DNA from: Serripes groenlandicus
Lineage: Eukaryota > Mollusca > Bivalvia > Cardiida > Cardiidae
DNA length: 64,000 nucleotides
Assembly: GCA_031761405.1 (NCBI GenBank)
Contig: JASEVX010000080.1
Coordinates: 1-64,000 of the forward strand
Direction: 5' to 3'
A model generated the notes under the pieces. It was given only the letters and a program-made list of their open reading frames with translations, searched no databases and was not told the DNA's origin. Below, piece after piece: positions 37,447 to 49,138 of the stretch. Position 1 is the stretch's first letter. Every line of letters starts with the position of its first letter. Position numbers and translations under genes: made by a program.

Positions 37447-37501
37447 CCCTTTCCCTCATACGACAATTCTGCAGCAGACGACTTTGAATATATTTTGTAA
37501 A
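37447..37501. mobile_element. TTAA MITE truncated by an element
   Basis: TTAA (37443-37446) then CCCTTTCCCTCATACGACAA and CTGCAGCAGACGACTTTG, cut off at the start of the 37502-38478 element. The remaining part is not found after that element, so there was also a deletion. Confidence 0.6.
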
Positions 37502-38478
37502 CAAGAGGCCCATGAGGGCCTATGCTCTACTGGCATTGATCTGGCTGGTTTCAAAAGGAACCAATATGTCATCAATATTCAAATACCATCTAAGTTTGGT
37601 GAAGATCAGATAGTAAATGGAAGCTTTATTGTAGCAATTTTGACAATTTCAAGGGCCATAATCCAGCCATGCATGGGTAGATCTGGCCGTTTTTTAGAAA
37701 TGAACCAAACTCTCATGGATATCTAACTACTGTATAAGTTTGATTGAGATACAATCAAAAATAAGGACTGTTTCATATTAACAAGCCCTATTATAGCAAT
37801 TTTGACAATTTCAAGGGCCATAATTCAGTCATGCATGGGGTGGATCTGACTTGTTTTGGAAAGGAACTGAGCTCTCATGAATATCTAATTATTGTATAAG
37901 TTTGATTGAGATACAATAAAAAATAACGAATGTATCGTGTTAACAAGGTCTATTATAGCAATTATGACAATTTCAAGGGCCATAATCCAGTCATGCATTG
38001 GCAGATCTGGCTGGTTTTTGAAAGGAATCAAGCTCTCATTGATATCTAACTACTGTATAAGATTGATTGAGATAAGATCAGAATACTGTATCGTGTTAAC
38101 AAGCTCTTTTATAGCAATTTTGACCATTTCGAGGGCCATAATCCAGTCATGCATGGGCGGATCTGTGGCTGGTTTTCGACAGGAACCGAGCTCTCATGGA
38201 TATCTAACTACTGTATAAGTTTGGTTGAGATACAATCAAAGTGAAGACTGTATCGTTTTAACAAGCTCTTTTATAGCAATTTTGACCATTTCAAGGGCCA
38301 TAATCCAGTCATGCATGGGCGGATCTGGCTGGTTTTCGAAAGGAACCGAGCTCTCATGGATATGAAGACTGTATCGTGTTAACAAGAAATTTTTTACGGA
38401 GGGACGCACGCACGCACGCACGCACGCATGACGGACAAATCGCCACGACATAAGCCCTTCTGGCCAGTAGAGCTAAAA
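37502..38478 (-). mobile_element. Core-repeat element, 162-bp units
   Basis: Read on the minus strand: T-tract, then AGCTCTACTGGCCAGAAGG, an ACGC-type microsatellite, five core units (AAGGGCCATAATCCAG at 162/162/156/162 bp steps), then GCCAGTAGAGC, a GGCCCTCATGGGCC hairpin and CTCTTGTT. GCTCTACTGGC at the start pairs exactly with GCCAGTAGAGC near the end. No protein; short frames are periodic artefacts. Confidence 0.8.
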
Positions 38479-39599
<1,121 letters not shown>

Positions 39600-39734
39600 A
39601 TATATTGATGTGATGACCTGCAGAAAAACCCTTTTTGAAAATCATAGAACAAAAATATAGGTGAATAAAAAACCGATTCAGTGTCAATTGTACAAAGTTT
39701 GATTACCACTAATGAAGTCCATAAAAGTCAATTG

Positions 39735-39970
39735 ATTTATTGATTGGGGTGCTGCCAGTTCACCTACTCATATGTTTCTTTGCTTTCTCACACCAGTACA
39801 TCAGCATTCCTTCCAAGCAACAGGCTGCTTTTCCACATAGACTGATAGGCCATTGGTGGAAGACGAATGACGCTTGTCACAATGACCATTGTCAAACGTC
39901 GTGAAGTATATTGGCCGAGCTGGGGTTCGAACTCACAACCCCTGGATTGACAGCACGCGTCAAAACCGAC
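39735..39970 (-). mobile_element. tRNA-derived SINE
   Basis: Minus strand: B-box-like GAGTTCGAACCCCAGC, body with TGACGCTTGTCACA-type sequence shared with 40690-40965, then the GTGAACTGGCAGCACC region. The tail is eroded. Confidence 0.65.
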
Positions 39971-40213
39971 ATAAAAGTCAAACACAACACTATGATTATA
40001 AGAGCCTGTCCATTTAAGTTTGAATTTGTGAATAGTCATGTTCAGATCAGTCTTTGTATCTGTTCACCTTGATCAAAATCTTCACAACTCATCAGAAGGT
40101 TCAAAAGCTTTTGTTAGTACTTTGCCAAAGTGTAGATCTAAATCAGAATGTGCGGATGCTCAAACTGGTCAGATTATATACTGTTCTAAAAGACCAGGAT
40201 GTACACTATTGCA

Positions 40214-40285
40214 CATCCTCGGTACCCAGGCTATTCATAAAATATATGATCATATATATTATGAATAGCCTGGGTACCGAGGATG
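40214..40285. repeat. 72-bp spacerless palindrome
   Basis: The left half starts CATCCTCGGTACCCAGGCTA; the right half ends TAGCCTGGGTACCGAGGATG. The centre is TGATCA at 40247-40252. 35 of 36 base pairs match with no loop. Reading frames that cross it are not supported as genes. Confidence 0.95.
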
Positions 40286-40334
40286 CCTATTTCAGGGACA
40301 GTCTCCTATCTAGTTTAATATTCTTGTATCCCTA

Positions 40335-40500
40335 GATTTCTGGATTGTTTAGTGTTTAACGCCGCTTTCAACAGTTTCCTGGGTAAGTTACCAGTACGTA
40401 CTACTGGTCCATTTATTCTGACACCAGCCAGTGAGTCGTAAAGCTAACCCTTCAATCCCGCATCCGAGGCGAACGCTCTATTACTACTTCACCAAGGCGG
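40335..40500 (-). mobile_element. SINE, short diverged copy
   Basis: GTGTTTAACGCCGCTTTCAACAG at the left is the SINE tail on the minus strand. The tRNA-like head at the right (CGCCTTGGTGAAGTAGTAAT on the minus strand) is degenerate. Confidence 0.55.
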
Positions 40501-40689
40501 TCTAGATTTCTAGAATGATATCACAAACCCTTATAGTTGACAAGTTATTGCATGTGTATGGACTTATCTTAATTAAATGTTGATACATCAGTAGCGAAAA
40601 ATGTAGACCACGAAGAGCCTGCATGAACGCACAGACTCGTCCTAGTGTGCATTGTTCGTAATGTTAGTTTAGTTTAAATAAGAAGAATG

Positions 40690-40965
40690 ATTGCTTAATT
40701 GGGTTTAACGCCTTTTTTTAAAACTAATTTACAATCATATCAAGACGGTCAGTTTTTCCTGGCTTTCTCATACCAGTTCTTCACACAATATACTTAACAA
40801 ATAACTGGCAGCTTTTCCATACTGTTAGCCTTTGGGTGGAAGACGAATGACGCATGTGACAGTGACTTTTGTCAAACGTCGGAAACAATATTAGCCTTGC
40901 TGGGGTTCGAGCTCACAACCCCTGCATTTACAGCCCGCGTCGCTACCGATTGAGCTACATTAAAT
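40690..40965 (-). mobile_element. tRNA-derived SINE, near full length
   Basis: Minus-strand head: TAGCTCAATCGGTAGCGACG (A box) and GTGAGCTCGAACCCC (B box), about 60 bp in all, like a tRNA without a usable acceptor stem. The body and an AAAGGCGTTAAACCC tail follow. It defines the family shared with 331-529, 24190-24400 and 39735-39970. Confidence 0.8.
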
Positions 40966-41124
40966 AAGTAGAACATACGAAGATGGTCATATGAATCTTA
41001 TACAACTAAAATTGCGTTGACTTAAAGGCGTTATAGTGTAACGCGATCCACGTTTAACCAGTTCCCGTATATATAGAGACGAATCTGCGAGAGAGCGAGA
41101 AAAAGGGGAAGAATTGACATGCAG

Positions 41125-41358
41125 CTAATTATATTTATTTATTGGTGTTTTACGCCGCTTTCAACATTATTTCAGTTATATCACGGCGACAGTTCACTTA
41201 TTAATGATCCCTGGGTAAACAAACCAGTACTACGCTAGAAAATGTGTCTCGCCTAAGGGGACTTCACCATGACCGAGATGCCACGACCGGGGATCGAACC
41301 CGGGACACCCGGTTTCGAAATCCCCGACGCTAACCATTCGACCACAGCAGATTCCATG
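41125..41358 (-). mobile_element. tRNA-derived SINE
   Basis: Same subfamily as 32920-33150: minus-strand head with GGTTAGCGTCGGGGATTTCG and GGGTTCGATCCCCGGTC, body AAGTGAACTGTCGCCGTG, tail CGGCGTAAAACACC plus (AATA)n. The DNA from 41359 to 41700 shows no clear feature. Confidence 0.78.
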
Positions 41359-41699
41359 CAGCAAAAGACAGAGCAGAAAATGCAAAATTCCTAACAGTGG
41401 AATCTTAATCTACACCGACTTCGTTGTATTAATGCGCTTCTCTTAGAACTTCCATCATTAGCCAAAAATACAAAAGACAAACTGACTTAGAACGTTCACA
41501 TATAAAGCACAAAATAGAATAAAAATAATTTCAAGTTCAATATACTTTATTATAAGATATTTGGCCGTTCATTGCCTGACTTAATAAGTGGTATTAAATT
41601 GCCGAAAAACTTAAAACACAGAAAAGCAAGGGTTCATGCTTTAAGCTGGTAAGTACTTGCACGCCTTCACCCAAACGAATTGTATACCCATGTATGGAA

Positions 41700-43025
41700 C
41701 GCCTTTACTGTCTTAGTATGTTGTATTATATTATACGCAGTACATTTTCACGCATATGAGGTACATATTTCATTTGACGTGGTACATTATTCATGATATG
41801 CAGTGCCTTTTCTATTATGTGTGGTGATTATTGAATAATATGCAGTGCAAAATAGTGTTAAAACAGTAGAATAACCATTATACGTTGTACAAACAACGTC
41901 ATGTGCAATACAAACTATATACTATGCAGTACAAATGACATTATATGTGGTGTATTTGTTTGTGTATGCAGTACTTTTCATTTATACGTTGTATGTTGGT
42001 CAATATATGCGATGTATGTTTTAATATATGAAGTGCCTGCATGTATCTTTATACCTGGTGAATTATTATGTAAGTGTTCATAAACAATCATAGTACGCAA
42101 TCCTATGGAACGCCATGACCGTCTTATTATGACTTGTTTGCTTATATACGGTAGATATTTCTTTATATGCAGTAGATATTTCATTATATGCAGTAGATCT
42201 TTTATTATATGCAGTAGATATTTCATTATATGTGGTAGAAATTACATTATGTGTGGTACTTTTTTCTTTATATGCTGTACTTTATTGGTTATATGTAGTG
42301 CAACTCTTCTTATATGTGGTGGTACTGTCTTTGCATTCGAATTTGTGTGCAGTACAAAGACTAATATATGCAGTAGATTTGTTATTGTGTGTAGTATATA
42401 CAACGTTATACGTGGTGCCTTTTACATTATATGATGTGCAAACTTAAATATATGTGGTAGTCACTGTGTCCTTTATGTGTGGTGCTTTTTTCCTTATATG
42501 CAGTGCAAATAACATTATATATCGTACTTTCGTGTATATACACTGTAGATCTCACATTATATGCTGTAAATGCGATTTCTTTATATGCTGTGCTTCGAGC
42601 ATTATATGCTGTGCTTCGAGCATTATATGCGGTAGTATTTTCTTTATATGCGGTAGTTTCGTCATTATATGCGGTAGTTACGTCTTTATATGCGGTAGTT
42701 TTGTCTTTATATGCGGTAGTTTCGTCATTATATGCGGTAGTTACGTCTTTATATGCGGTAGTTTCGTCTTTATATGCGGTAGTTTTGTCTTTATATGCGG
42801 TAGTATTTTCTTTATATGCGGTAGTTTCGTCTTTATATGCGGTAGTTTCGTCTTTATATGCGGTAGTATTTTATTTATATGCGGTAGTTTCGTCTTTATA
42901 TGCAGTTGTTTCGTCTTTATATGCGGTAGTTTCGTCATTATATGCGGTAGTATTTTCTTTATATGCGGTAGTTTCGTCTTTATATGCGGTAGTTTCGTCA
43001 TTATATGCGGTAGTTTCGTCGTTAT
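41700..43025 (+). repeat. 21-bp minisatellite, homogeneous to the right, degenerate to the left
   Basis: Units of TATATGCGGTAGTTTCGTCTT (21 bp) are near-identical at about 42600-43020 and increasingly diverged leftwards to about 41700, where only GCAGTAC-type echoes remain. As 21 is divisible by three and the unit lacks stops in several frames, heptapeptide frames of 170-196 codons arise (SLYAVVS and ICGSFVF on the plus strand, PHIKTKL on the minus). These are not credible proteins. The array ends 113 bp before the ATG of the SAM exon. Confidence 0.93.
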
Positions 43026-43138
43026 GATGAGATGGTTAGGATAGTTCCGAACAATACCGAATATTGCCGGATTATAACGAATCCGGATGTTTTGCACGAG
43101 TAATAATTGTGCACCGACACCGAACGATTTGCCGACGC
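43026..43138 (+). promoter_or_regulatory. Presumed 5' flank/5' UTR of the SAM-HECT gene
   Basis: The single-copy sequence between the minisatellite and the first ATG. CCGGATTATAACGAATCCGG at 43067-43086 is an inverted repeat with 7-bp arms. No TATA box or initiator is clear, and the transcription start cannot be fixed from sequence. Confidence 0.35.
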
Positions 43139-43331
43139 ATGGCGTATTCGTCTGCAATAGTACAGCAATGTTTGAGTGAAATTGGCCTTGGGACATTGTT
43201 CCAAGGCTTTCGAGAGCAAGGGATAGACGACAGTATTTTCGAGGCATTGAGCGATTCAAACATTATTAAACTCGGGATAGAAACGATCGGAGATCGTATT
43301 CGACTCCGTGAGAAGTTCAGATTTCATAAAG
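43139..43331 (+). CDS. Exon 1: SAM domain
   Basis: 64 codons from the first ATG, beginning MAYSSAIVQQCLSEIGLG. The pattern L..IGLG.LF..FREQGIDD..FEALSD..I..LGI.TIGDRIRLREKFR is a textbook SAM domain (five-helix interaction module), including the LGI and IGDR.RLRE signatures of its C-terminal half. The donor is CATAAAG/GTAAAT, phase 1; the last base joins CA of exon 2 to make an Ala codon. The 3' end of this exon and its donor are duplicated 135 bp downstream. The start is the first ATG after the minisatellite; I see no earlier coding sequence. Assignment to the downstream HECT exons rests on phase agreement and strand, plus known SAM-HECT architectures in molluscs. Confidence 0.75.
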
Positions 43332-43585
43332 GTAAATTTATTCTTTTCAATGGATTTTCAATCCAATTCTTTTTAAAATACAACTTAGTTATTAGGAGAT
43401 TAATACGGAATAATCTTCTGGGATACCCGCTGGATCGACTCCGTGAGAAGTTCAGATTTCATAAAGGTAAATTTATTCTTTTCAATGGATTTTCAATCCA
43501 ATTCTTTTTAAAATACAACTTAGTTATTAGGAGATTAATACGGAATAATCTTCTGGGAATAATCTTCTGGGATACCCGCTGGATC
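43301..43585 (+). repeat. 135-bp tandem duplication of the exon 1 end and its donor
   Basis: 43301-43435 is repeated from 43436, starting CGACTCCGTGAGAAGTTCAG and including the donor CATAAAGGTAAAT. The second copy has a further 15-bp duplication (ATAATCTTCTGGGA twice). The unit is 45 codons and the frame stays open through both copies, so the second donor (cut after 43466) could be used in frame. Near-identity means the duplication is recent. Confidence 0.9.
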
Positions 43586-43963
43586 ATGACAAGCCATGCT
43601 GCCTAGACCCAAGAAAAATGAAGGTTGATTAACCCTTCATCAGAATTTAATATTACTTCACAAGAATTATTCATACCAACCCTACTTGTGCATATTGTGA
43701 GCGTGTTGCACTGGATTTATTATACCCCCAGATACATAGTATATGGGGGCTATATAGGAGTCCCGCTTGTCGGTCGGTCGGTCCGTTGGTCTGTGGACAT
43801 TTCTTGTGAACACAATTTCTCAGCAACCCTTGGTCAGAATTCAATATATAACTTCACAAGAATGATTGATACCAAGCCTAGTTGTGCATATTGTCGGCAT
43901 GTAACGGTGTTGCACTGGAATTATTTTTAAATGAGTTATGGCCCCTTGAATTTCTCATACATA

Positions 43964-45817
43964 TGAGCCATAATATGGTGTCCGGATTTTGAGTTACATC
44001 ACAAACACTGTGGTGTCCTCTTTTGTAATATTTGACTTTTGTCAAATTAAATGCTATATATGTTTAGAACAATATCTAAAGCTGTTAAATTCTAAATGAC
44101 AAAATAGATTTTATCTTTAAATAAAGAGAAATGTGGGTTTTAAATTGTATTGTTAGTAACACAGGACACCATGTAATAAATCAATTTTATGAAGATTATG
44201 CCTAGTTAAATTTGTTTAGATCTAATTTACATTTTCACCATCTTTATTTGGAATTATTTCAATAAATAAATGGTTTATTTAGTGAAATGATTAATAGTAT
44301 ACACCTAGATAAAGAATGGTGTAACAGGACACAACATGATGTAACAGGACACAAACTGGTGTGTAACAGGACACAAACTGGTGTGTAACAGGACACAAAA
44401 TGATGTAACTGGACACTTATTCAATTGTATTGTTAGTAACACAGGACACCATGAAATAAATCAATTTTATGAAGATTTTGCCTAGTTGAATTTGTTTAGA
44501 TCTAATTTACATTTTCACCATCTTTATTTGGAATTATTTCAATAAATAAATGGTTTATTTAGTGAAATAATTAATAGTATACAACTAGACAAAGAATGGT
44601 GTAACAGGACACAAACTGTTGTGTAACAGGACACAAAATGATGTAACTGGACACTAATTGTGCACTTCATATAAGTGTGTAACAGGACACCTTAGAACAA
44701 AATAAACAAATCATATAATAGCATAAACATTTTCAGTATAACTAATTCTCCAGTTAAATTAAAATATACTAATCATGCAAATATGTATTTATTACGTAAG
44801 CAAAGTGCTTATGGAGGTAGAATATGCTTTCCAGGACAGTCAACGTTACAAGGCAAAAGAGACAAAATTCGCGATTTTTTTTCCCCAGTCAAAAATAATA
44901 ACAAGTTCTTCGTAGTGAATTAAATAGGTTCGCAAACATCTCTGGACAATTTAAATAACGAAATAGGAAGTTACTACGCATTGCGATACATTATAAGCAA
45001 CCATTGATGATCGCAATCGGCTTGGTGCCGGCGTAACAAAATTTCAGAAGTCTGACTGTCATTTTCGAGCCGCCATTTTAAAACACTCTTGTCGTAAAAC
45101 GTCTCTAACTGTCGTAAATTGTTGCGATGTTTAATGTCGTAAATAGAACAGCCAAAATTTAGTTTCCTCCTAGGTGATCGACGAAGCATTTTTTAATTAT
45201 AACAAAATAATAGGGCGTAACAAAAAAAGACACCATTTTGATAAACATATTTTGACTCCCTGTCAAATAAAAGATATCTGTCCCAGAACAACATGTTTAC
45301 GACATTAACAAAGAATGTAAGTGATCACGTGATTTGAATGCAATGAAAATATGGTTATCGGTCCAGGTTTCGAGTTTTGATGCTATTTAGACGTGATGTA
45401 ACTTGGTGGACACATTCGTTACGCCAATGTCTAGGATTTTATATTCAAATCAAAATCATATTTACGTCGCTCTATTAAATCTTAAAGTTATATTTACAAG
45501 TTATTTGTTAAATTATTATTTCACACATATTAGTTTCCAAACTTTAAATATAAAGAAAAACAGTTTGTTTTGGTTTTCAAAAAGTCCTCCCATGCCTTTG
45601 TCGGGAAGGACACGGCGAAAATGCTCAAGAAAAGTATTAATTAAAGGAGTTTATCAGTTCTTTCAGAAATCAATAGCATATTATTTTATAGATTTAGTAG
45701 TTTCTAACAGTTTGTGACATGCTGTTAAACTATAAAACACATAGTTCTTCAAATAAAGGAGAATAAATAATGACTCTGTGATGTAACACAAAATCCCGGA
45801 CACCATATTATGGCTCA
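43964..45817. mobile_element. DNA transposon with ~43-bp TIRs, TA target
   Basis: 1854 bp. The left end TGAGCCATAATATGGTGTCC and its inverse at the right end agree perfectly for over 20 bp, and with one indel and one mismatch to about 43 bp (through TTACATCACA). It is flanked by TA on both sides (or ATAT, which cannot be told apart); neighbouring repeat units give the empty site CATACATATGTATATTG. A 280-bp internal duplication starts at 44144 and 44424, and TGTAACAGGACAC motifs recur. No transposase is recognisable; a 71-codon minus-strand frame (45189-44974) matches nothing I know. Probably non-autonomous Tc1/mariner-like. Confidence 0.75.
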
Positions 45818-45946
45818 TATGTATATTGTCAGGCATTTCTTGTGAACACTATTTCTCAGCAACCCTTGGTCACAATTCAATATAACTTCACAAGAATGAT
45901 TGATACCAAACCTACTTGTGCATATTGTCAGCGTGTTGCATTTATT

Positions 45947-47598
45947 ATCCCCCGCTTTTTCGAAGAAAAAAAGGGGGGGTCTGGGTTATTAATTTCGGTT
46001 TGTCCGTCTGTCCGTCTGTCTGTCTGTCTGTCACACTTCGTTTCCGTGCAATAACTGCCACAAATGTGAACCGTTTTTTTTTAAACTTGGTAACAAGGTT
46101 AAATGCCTTAAGGGCTAGGCCAAGTTCGATCGTCACTTTCGGCGGACTTTATTTAGTGGAGTTATGGCCCCTTATTTAACACAAAACGTCGTTTCATGCT
46201 GTTTCCGTGCAATAACTGCCACAAATGTGATTTTTTTTTTCAAACTTGGTAACAATGTTAAATGCCTTAAGGGCTAGGCCAAGTTCGATCGTCACGTTCG
46301 GCGGACTATATTTGGTGGAGTTATGGCCCCTTATTTAACAAAAAATGTCGTTTCTTGCTGTTTCCATGCAATAACTGCCACAAATGTAAACCGTTTTCTT
46401 TCAAACTTAGTAACAAGGTTAAATGCCTTAAGGGCTAGGACAAGTTTGATCGTCACTTTCGGCGGACTTTATTTAGTGGAGTTATGGCCCTTTATTTAAC
46501 GAAAAAGTCGTTTCTTGCCGTTTCCGTGCAATAACTGCCACAAATGTGAACCGTTTTTTTTCAAACTTGGTAACAAGGTTAAATGCCTTAAGGGCTAGGC
46601 CGAGTTCGATCGTCACTTTCGGCGGACTTTATTTAGTGGAGTTATGGCCCCTTATTTAACACAAAATGTTGTTTGTTGCTGTTTCCGTGCAATAACTGCC
46701 ACAAATGTGATTTTTTTTTTTTTCAAACTTGGTAACAAGGTTAAATGCCTTGAGGGCTAGGCCAAGTTTGATCGTCACTTTCGGGGGACTTTATTCGGTG
46801 GAGTTATGGACCCTTATTCAACAAAAAATGTTGTTTCTTGCTCTTTCCGTGCAATTACTGCCACAAATGTGAATTTTTTTTTTAAACTTGGTAACAAGGT
46901 TAAATGCCTTAAGGGCTAGGCCAAGTTCGATCGTCACTTTCAGCGGACTTTATTCGGTGGAGTTATGGCCCCTTATTTAACAAAAAATGTTGTTTCTTGC
47001 TGTTTCCGTGCAATAACTGCCACAAATGTGAACCAGTTTTTTTTTCAAAATTGGTTACAAGTTAAATGCCTTAAGGGCTAGGCCAAGTTCGATCGTCACT
47101 TTCGGTGGACGTTATTCAGTGGAGTTATGGCCCCTTATTTAACAAAAAATGTTGTTTCTTGCTGTTTGTGGCAATAACTGCCACAAATGTGAACCGTTTT
47201 TTTTTTCAAACTTGGTAACAAGGTTAAATGCCTTAAAGGCTAGGCCAAGTTCGATCGTCACTTTCGGTGGACTTTATTCGGTGGAGTTATGGCCCTTTAT
47301 TTAACAAATTCTTGTTGTTTCTGTGCAATAACTGCCATAAATGTGAACCGTTTTTTTTCAAACTTGGTAACAAGGTTAAATGCCTTAAGGGCTAGGCCTA
47401 GTTCGATTGTCACTTTCGGTTTGCTGTTTCCGTGCAATAACTGCCACAAACTTGGTAACAACCTAGGCCAAGTTCGTTTAATTTACCCTGTAATACATGT
47501 TCAATAAAAAGACTACTGACATGTTTAAACCTAACCTCAACATTTTCCTACAATATTTCCTGCAAGCGGGGGATATAAATTTCATGAATTTGCTTGTT
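45947..47598 (+). mobile_element. Core-repeat element, ~160-bp units, inserted at T-T
   Basis: Starts ATCCCCCGCTTTTTCGAAG, then a GTCTGTCTGTCC tract and about nine and a half units (GCAATAACTGCCACAAATGTG at 46048, 46209, 46368, 46528, 46689, 46851, 47010, 47171, 47325, and a shortened one at 47434). It ends AAGCGGGGGAT, a small AAATT/AATTT stem and GCTTGTT. ATCCCCCGCTT and AAGCGGGGGAT are complementary. Host repeats give the empty site ATTTATTTTTAAATGAG, so the insertion is precise within a T run. Confidence 0.85.
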
Positions 47599-48140
47599 TT
47601 TAAATGAGTTATAAATGGCCCCTTGAATTTCTCATACATATGTATATTGTCAGGCATTTCTTGTGAACACTATTTCTCATCAACCCTTGGTCACAATTCA
47701 ATATAACTTCACAAGAATGATTGATACCAAGCCTACTTGTGCATATTGTCGGCGTGTTGCATTTATTTTTAAATGAGTTATGGCCCCTTGAATTTCTCAT
47801 ACATATGTATATTGTCAGGCATTTCTTGTAAACACTATTTCTCAGCAACCCTTGGTCACAATTCAATATAACTTCACAAGAATGATTGATACCAAGCCTA
47901 CTTGTGCATATTGTCGGCGTGTTGCATTTATTTTTTAATGAGTTATGGCCCCTTGAATTTCTCATACATATCTATATTGTCAGGCATTTATTGTAAACAC
48001 TATTTCTCAGCAACCCTTGGTCACAATTCAATATAACTTCACAAGAATGATTGATACCAAGCCTACTTGTGCATATTGTCGGCGTGTTGCATTTATTTTT
48101 AAATGAGTTATGGCCCCTTGAATTTCTCATATATATATAT

Positions 48141-49138
48141 GTTATTTCTAGTTTGTTTTTACATTGCATTGTATGGTTTGACAGGGAAAGGAGCCATTTC
48201 TATGACCTACTTTTTGTTAAAATATGAAAATATGACCAGAATCAGTGCACCCTGGGTTTAAGTTATTAATAGTAAATACACAACACTGAACAATTTTGAG
48301 CAATGTTTTACATTGGAAAATATCAGAAAGAAACATAACAAAAAAAAAATCAAAATTGTTAAATATTTAACTTACATTAACAGGACATAATCTTTTTTAA
48401 GCCAAATAACCTTCTACCATGATGCCTTCAGATGTGTCCATCATTGAAAGAAATGATGTCACATTTGGGGCATGAGTAAAAACAAATGAAATACAATGTT
48501 TTCTTTCAACAGGCTTAATTTCTGGCAGATTCATTGTTTTGTTTTGAAAACTTGTGTTTTGACCATTCTCTTACTTTCAAATTGTTAACATTGTGCAAAA
48601 CTTAAAGGTTAGATGATTGTGCACTTTAGGGTACACCTAGGCCATGATTAAAGGGTTGTAAACAATTCAAATAACACTATTGTGTTACAAAAGACATAAA
48701 TTGCAGAATATGAGAAAATTGGTACTAAGAGTTTTAACAATATTTTCACTAGGTTATTTAAAATACTCTGCATTTATGTATTATAACCATTTTTCAGAAG
48801 ATTCAAAAGCTATTGACAGCAATATGTTTACACTTATTACCAGAAAAACAAATGATGCCATAGAACTCTTCAAACTGAAGATATTAACATGCAACATAGA
48901 AAGGTCACTGATTTGGGTCCCTCTCCGAAACAGGGCAATGAACAATACAGGCAATAAGTTGTGCTTCTGCATCTTTTTGGATGAGTGGATCTCAATAAAA
49001 CTTTACGGATGATCAGCCCCAAGCATAGTATTGCTCACCAAATCACTTAAATTATAAATAATTCTAGTAAACAAGTATTGATATTTAATGGCTTTTTCAG
49101 TGTTTTAAAAATGTATGTCTCAGAAAATCCGCTGTTTT
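48141..49138. other. Intron 1 segment without recognised features
   Basis: AT-rich, apparently single-copy DNA. A 110-codon plus-strand frame at 48680-49012 has no recognisable motif and AT-driven composition; I treat it as chance. Confidence 0.45.

Larger units (their letters stand above)
43640..48140 (+). mobile_element. Core-repeat element, ~163-bp units, split by two later insertions
   Basis: Units carry TTCTTGTGAACACTATTTCTC, AGCAACCCTTGGTCA, AACTTCACAAGAATGATTG, GCGTGTTGCA and AAATGAGTTATGGCCCCTTG. A hairpin cap ACCCCCAGATACATAGTATA followed by TGGGGGC, with a GTCGGTCG tract, lies at about 43720-43790. One unit is interrupted at 43964-45817 by a TIR transposon and the next at 45947-47598 by another core-repeat element; three undisturbed units follow (47600-48140). 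Protein-like frames here repeat with the unit and are not genes. Confidence 0.75.

Noticed and set aside
40890..40965. tRNA gene on the minus strand
   Set aside because: A and B boxes are present but there is no acceptor-stem pairing, and the sequence continues into a SINE body; it is a SINE head.
42454..43044. 170-196 codon heptad proteins in the minisatellite
   Set aside because: Several frames on both strands are open because the 21-bp unit lacks stops. No start context or homology; low-complexity artefact.
44974..45189. 71-codon minus-strand frame inside the TIR transposon as a transposase remnant
   Set aside because: No DDE/D motif or helix-turn-helix pattern, and too short to judge. 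Kept only as a note in the transposon entry.
47609..48169. 118- and 65-codon minus-strand frames with ICTSRLGINHSCEVIL
   Set aside because: They repeat with the ~163-bp core unit of the element, so they are periodic artefacts.
48680..49012. 110-codon plus-strand frame
   Set aside because: AT-rich, no recognisable motif, no splice context and no repeat relation; most likely chance.
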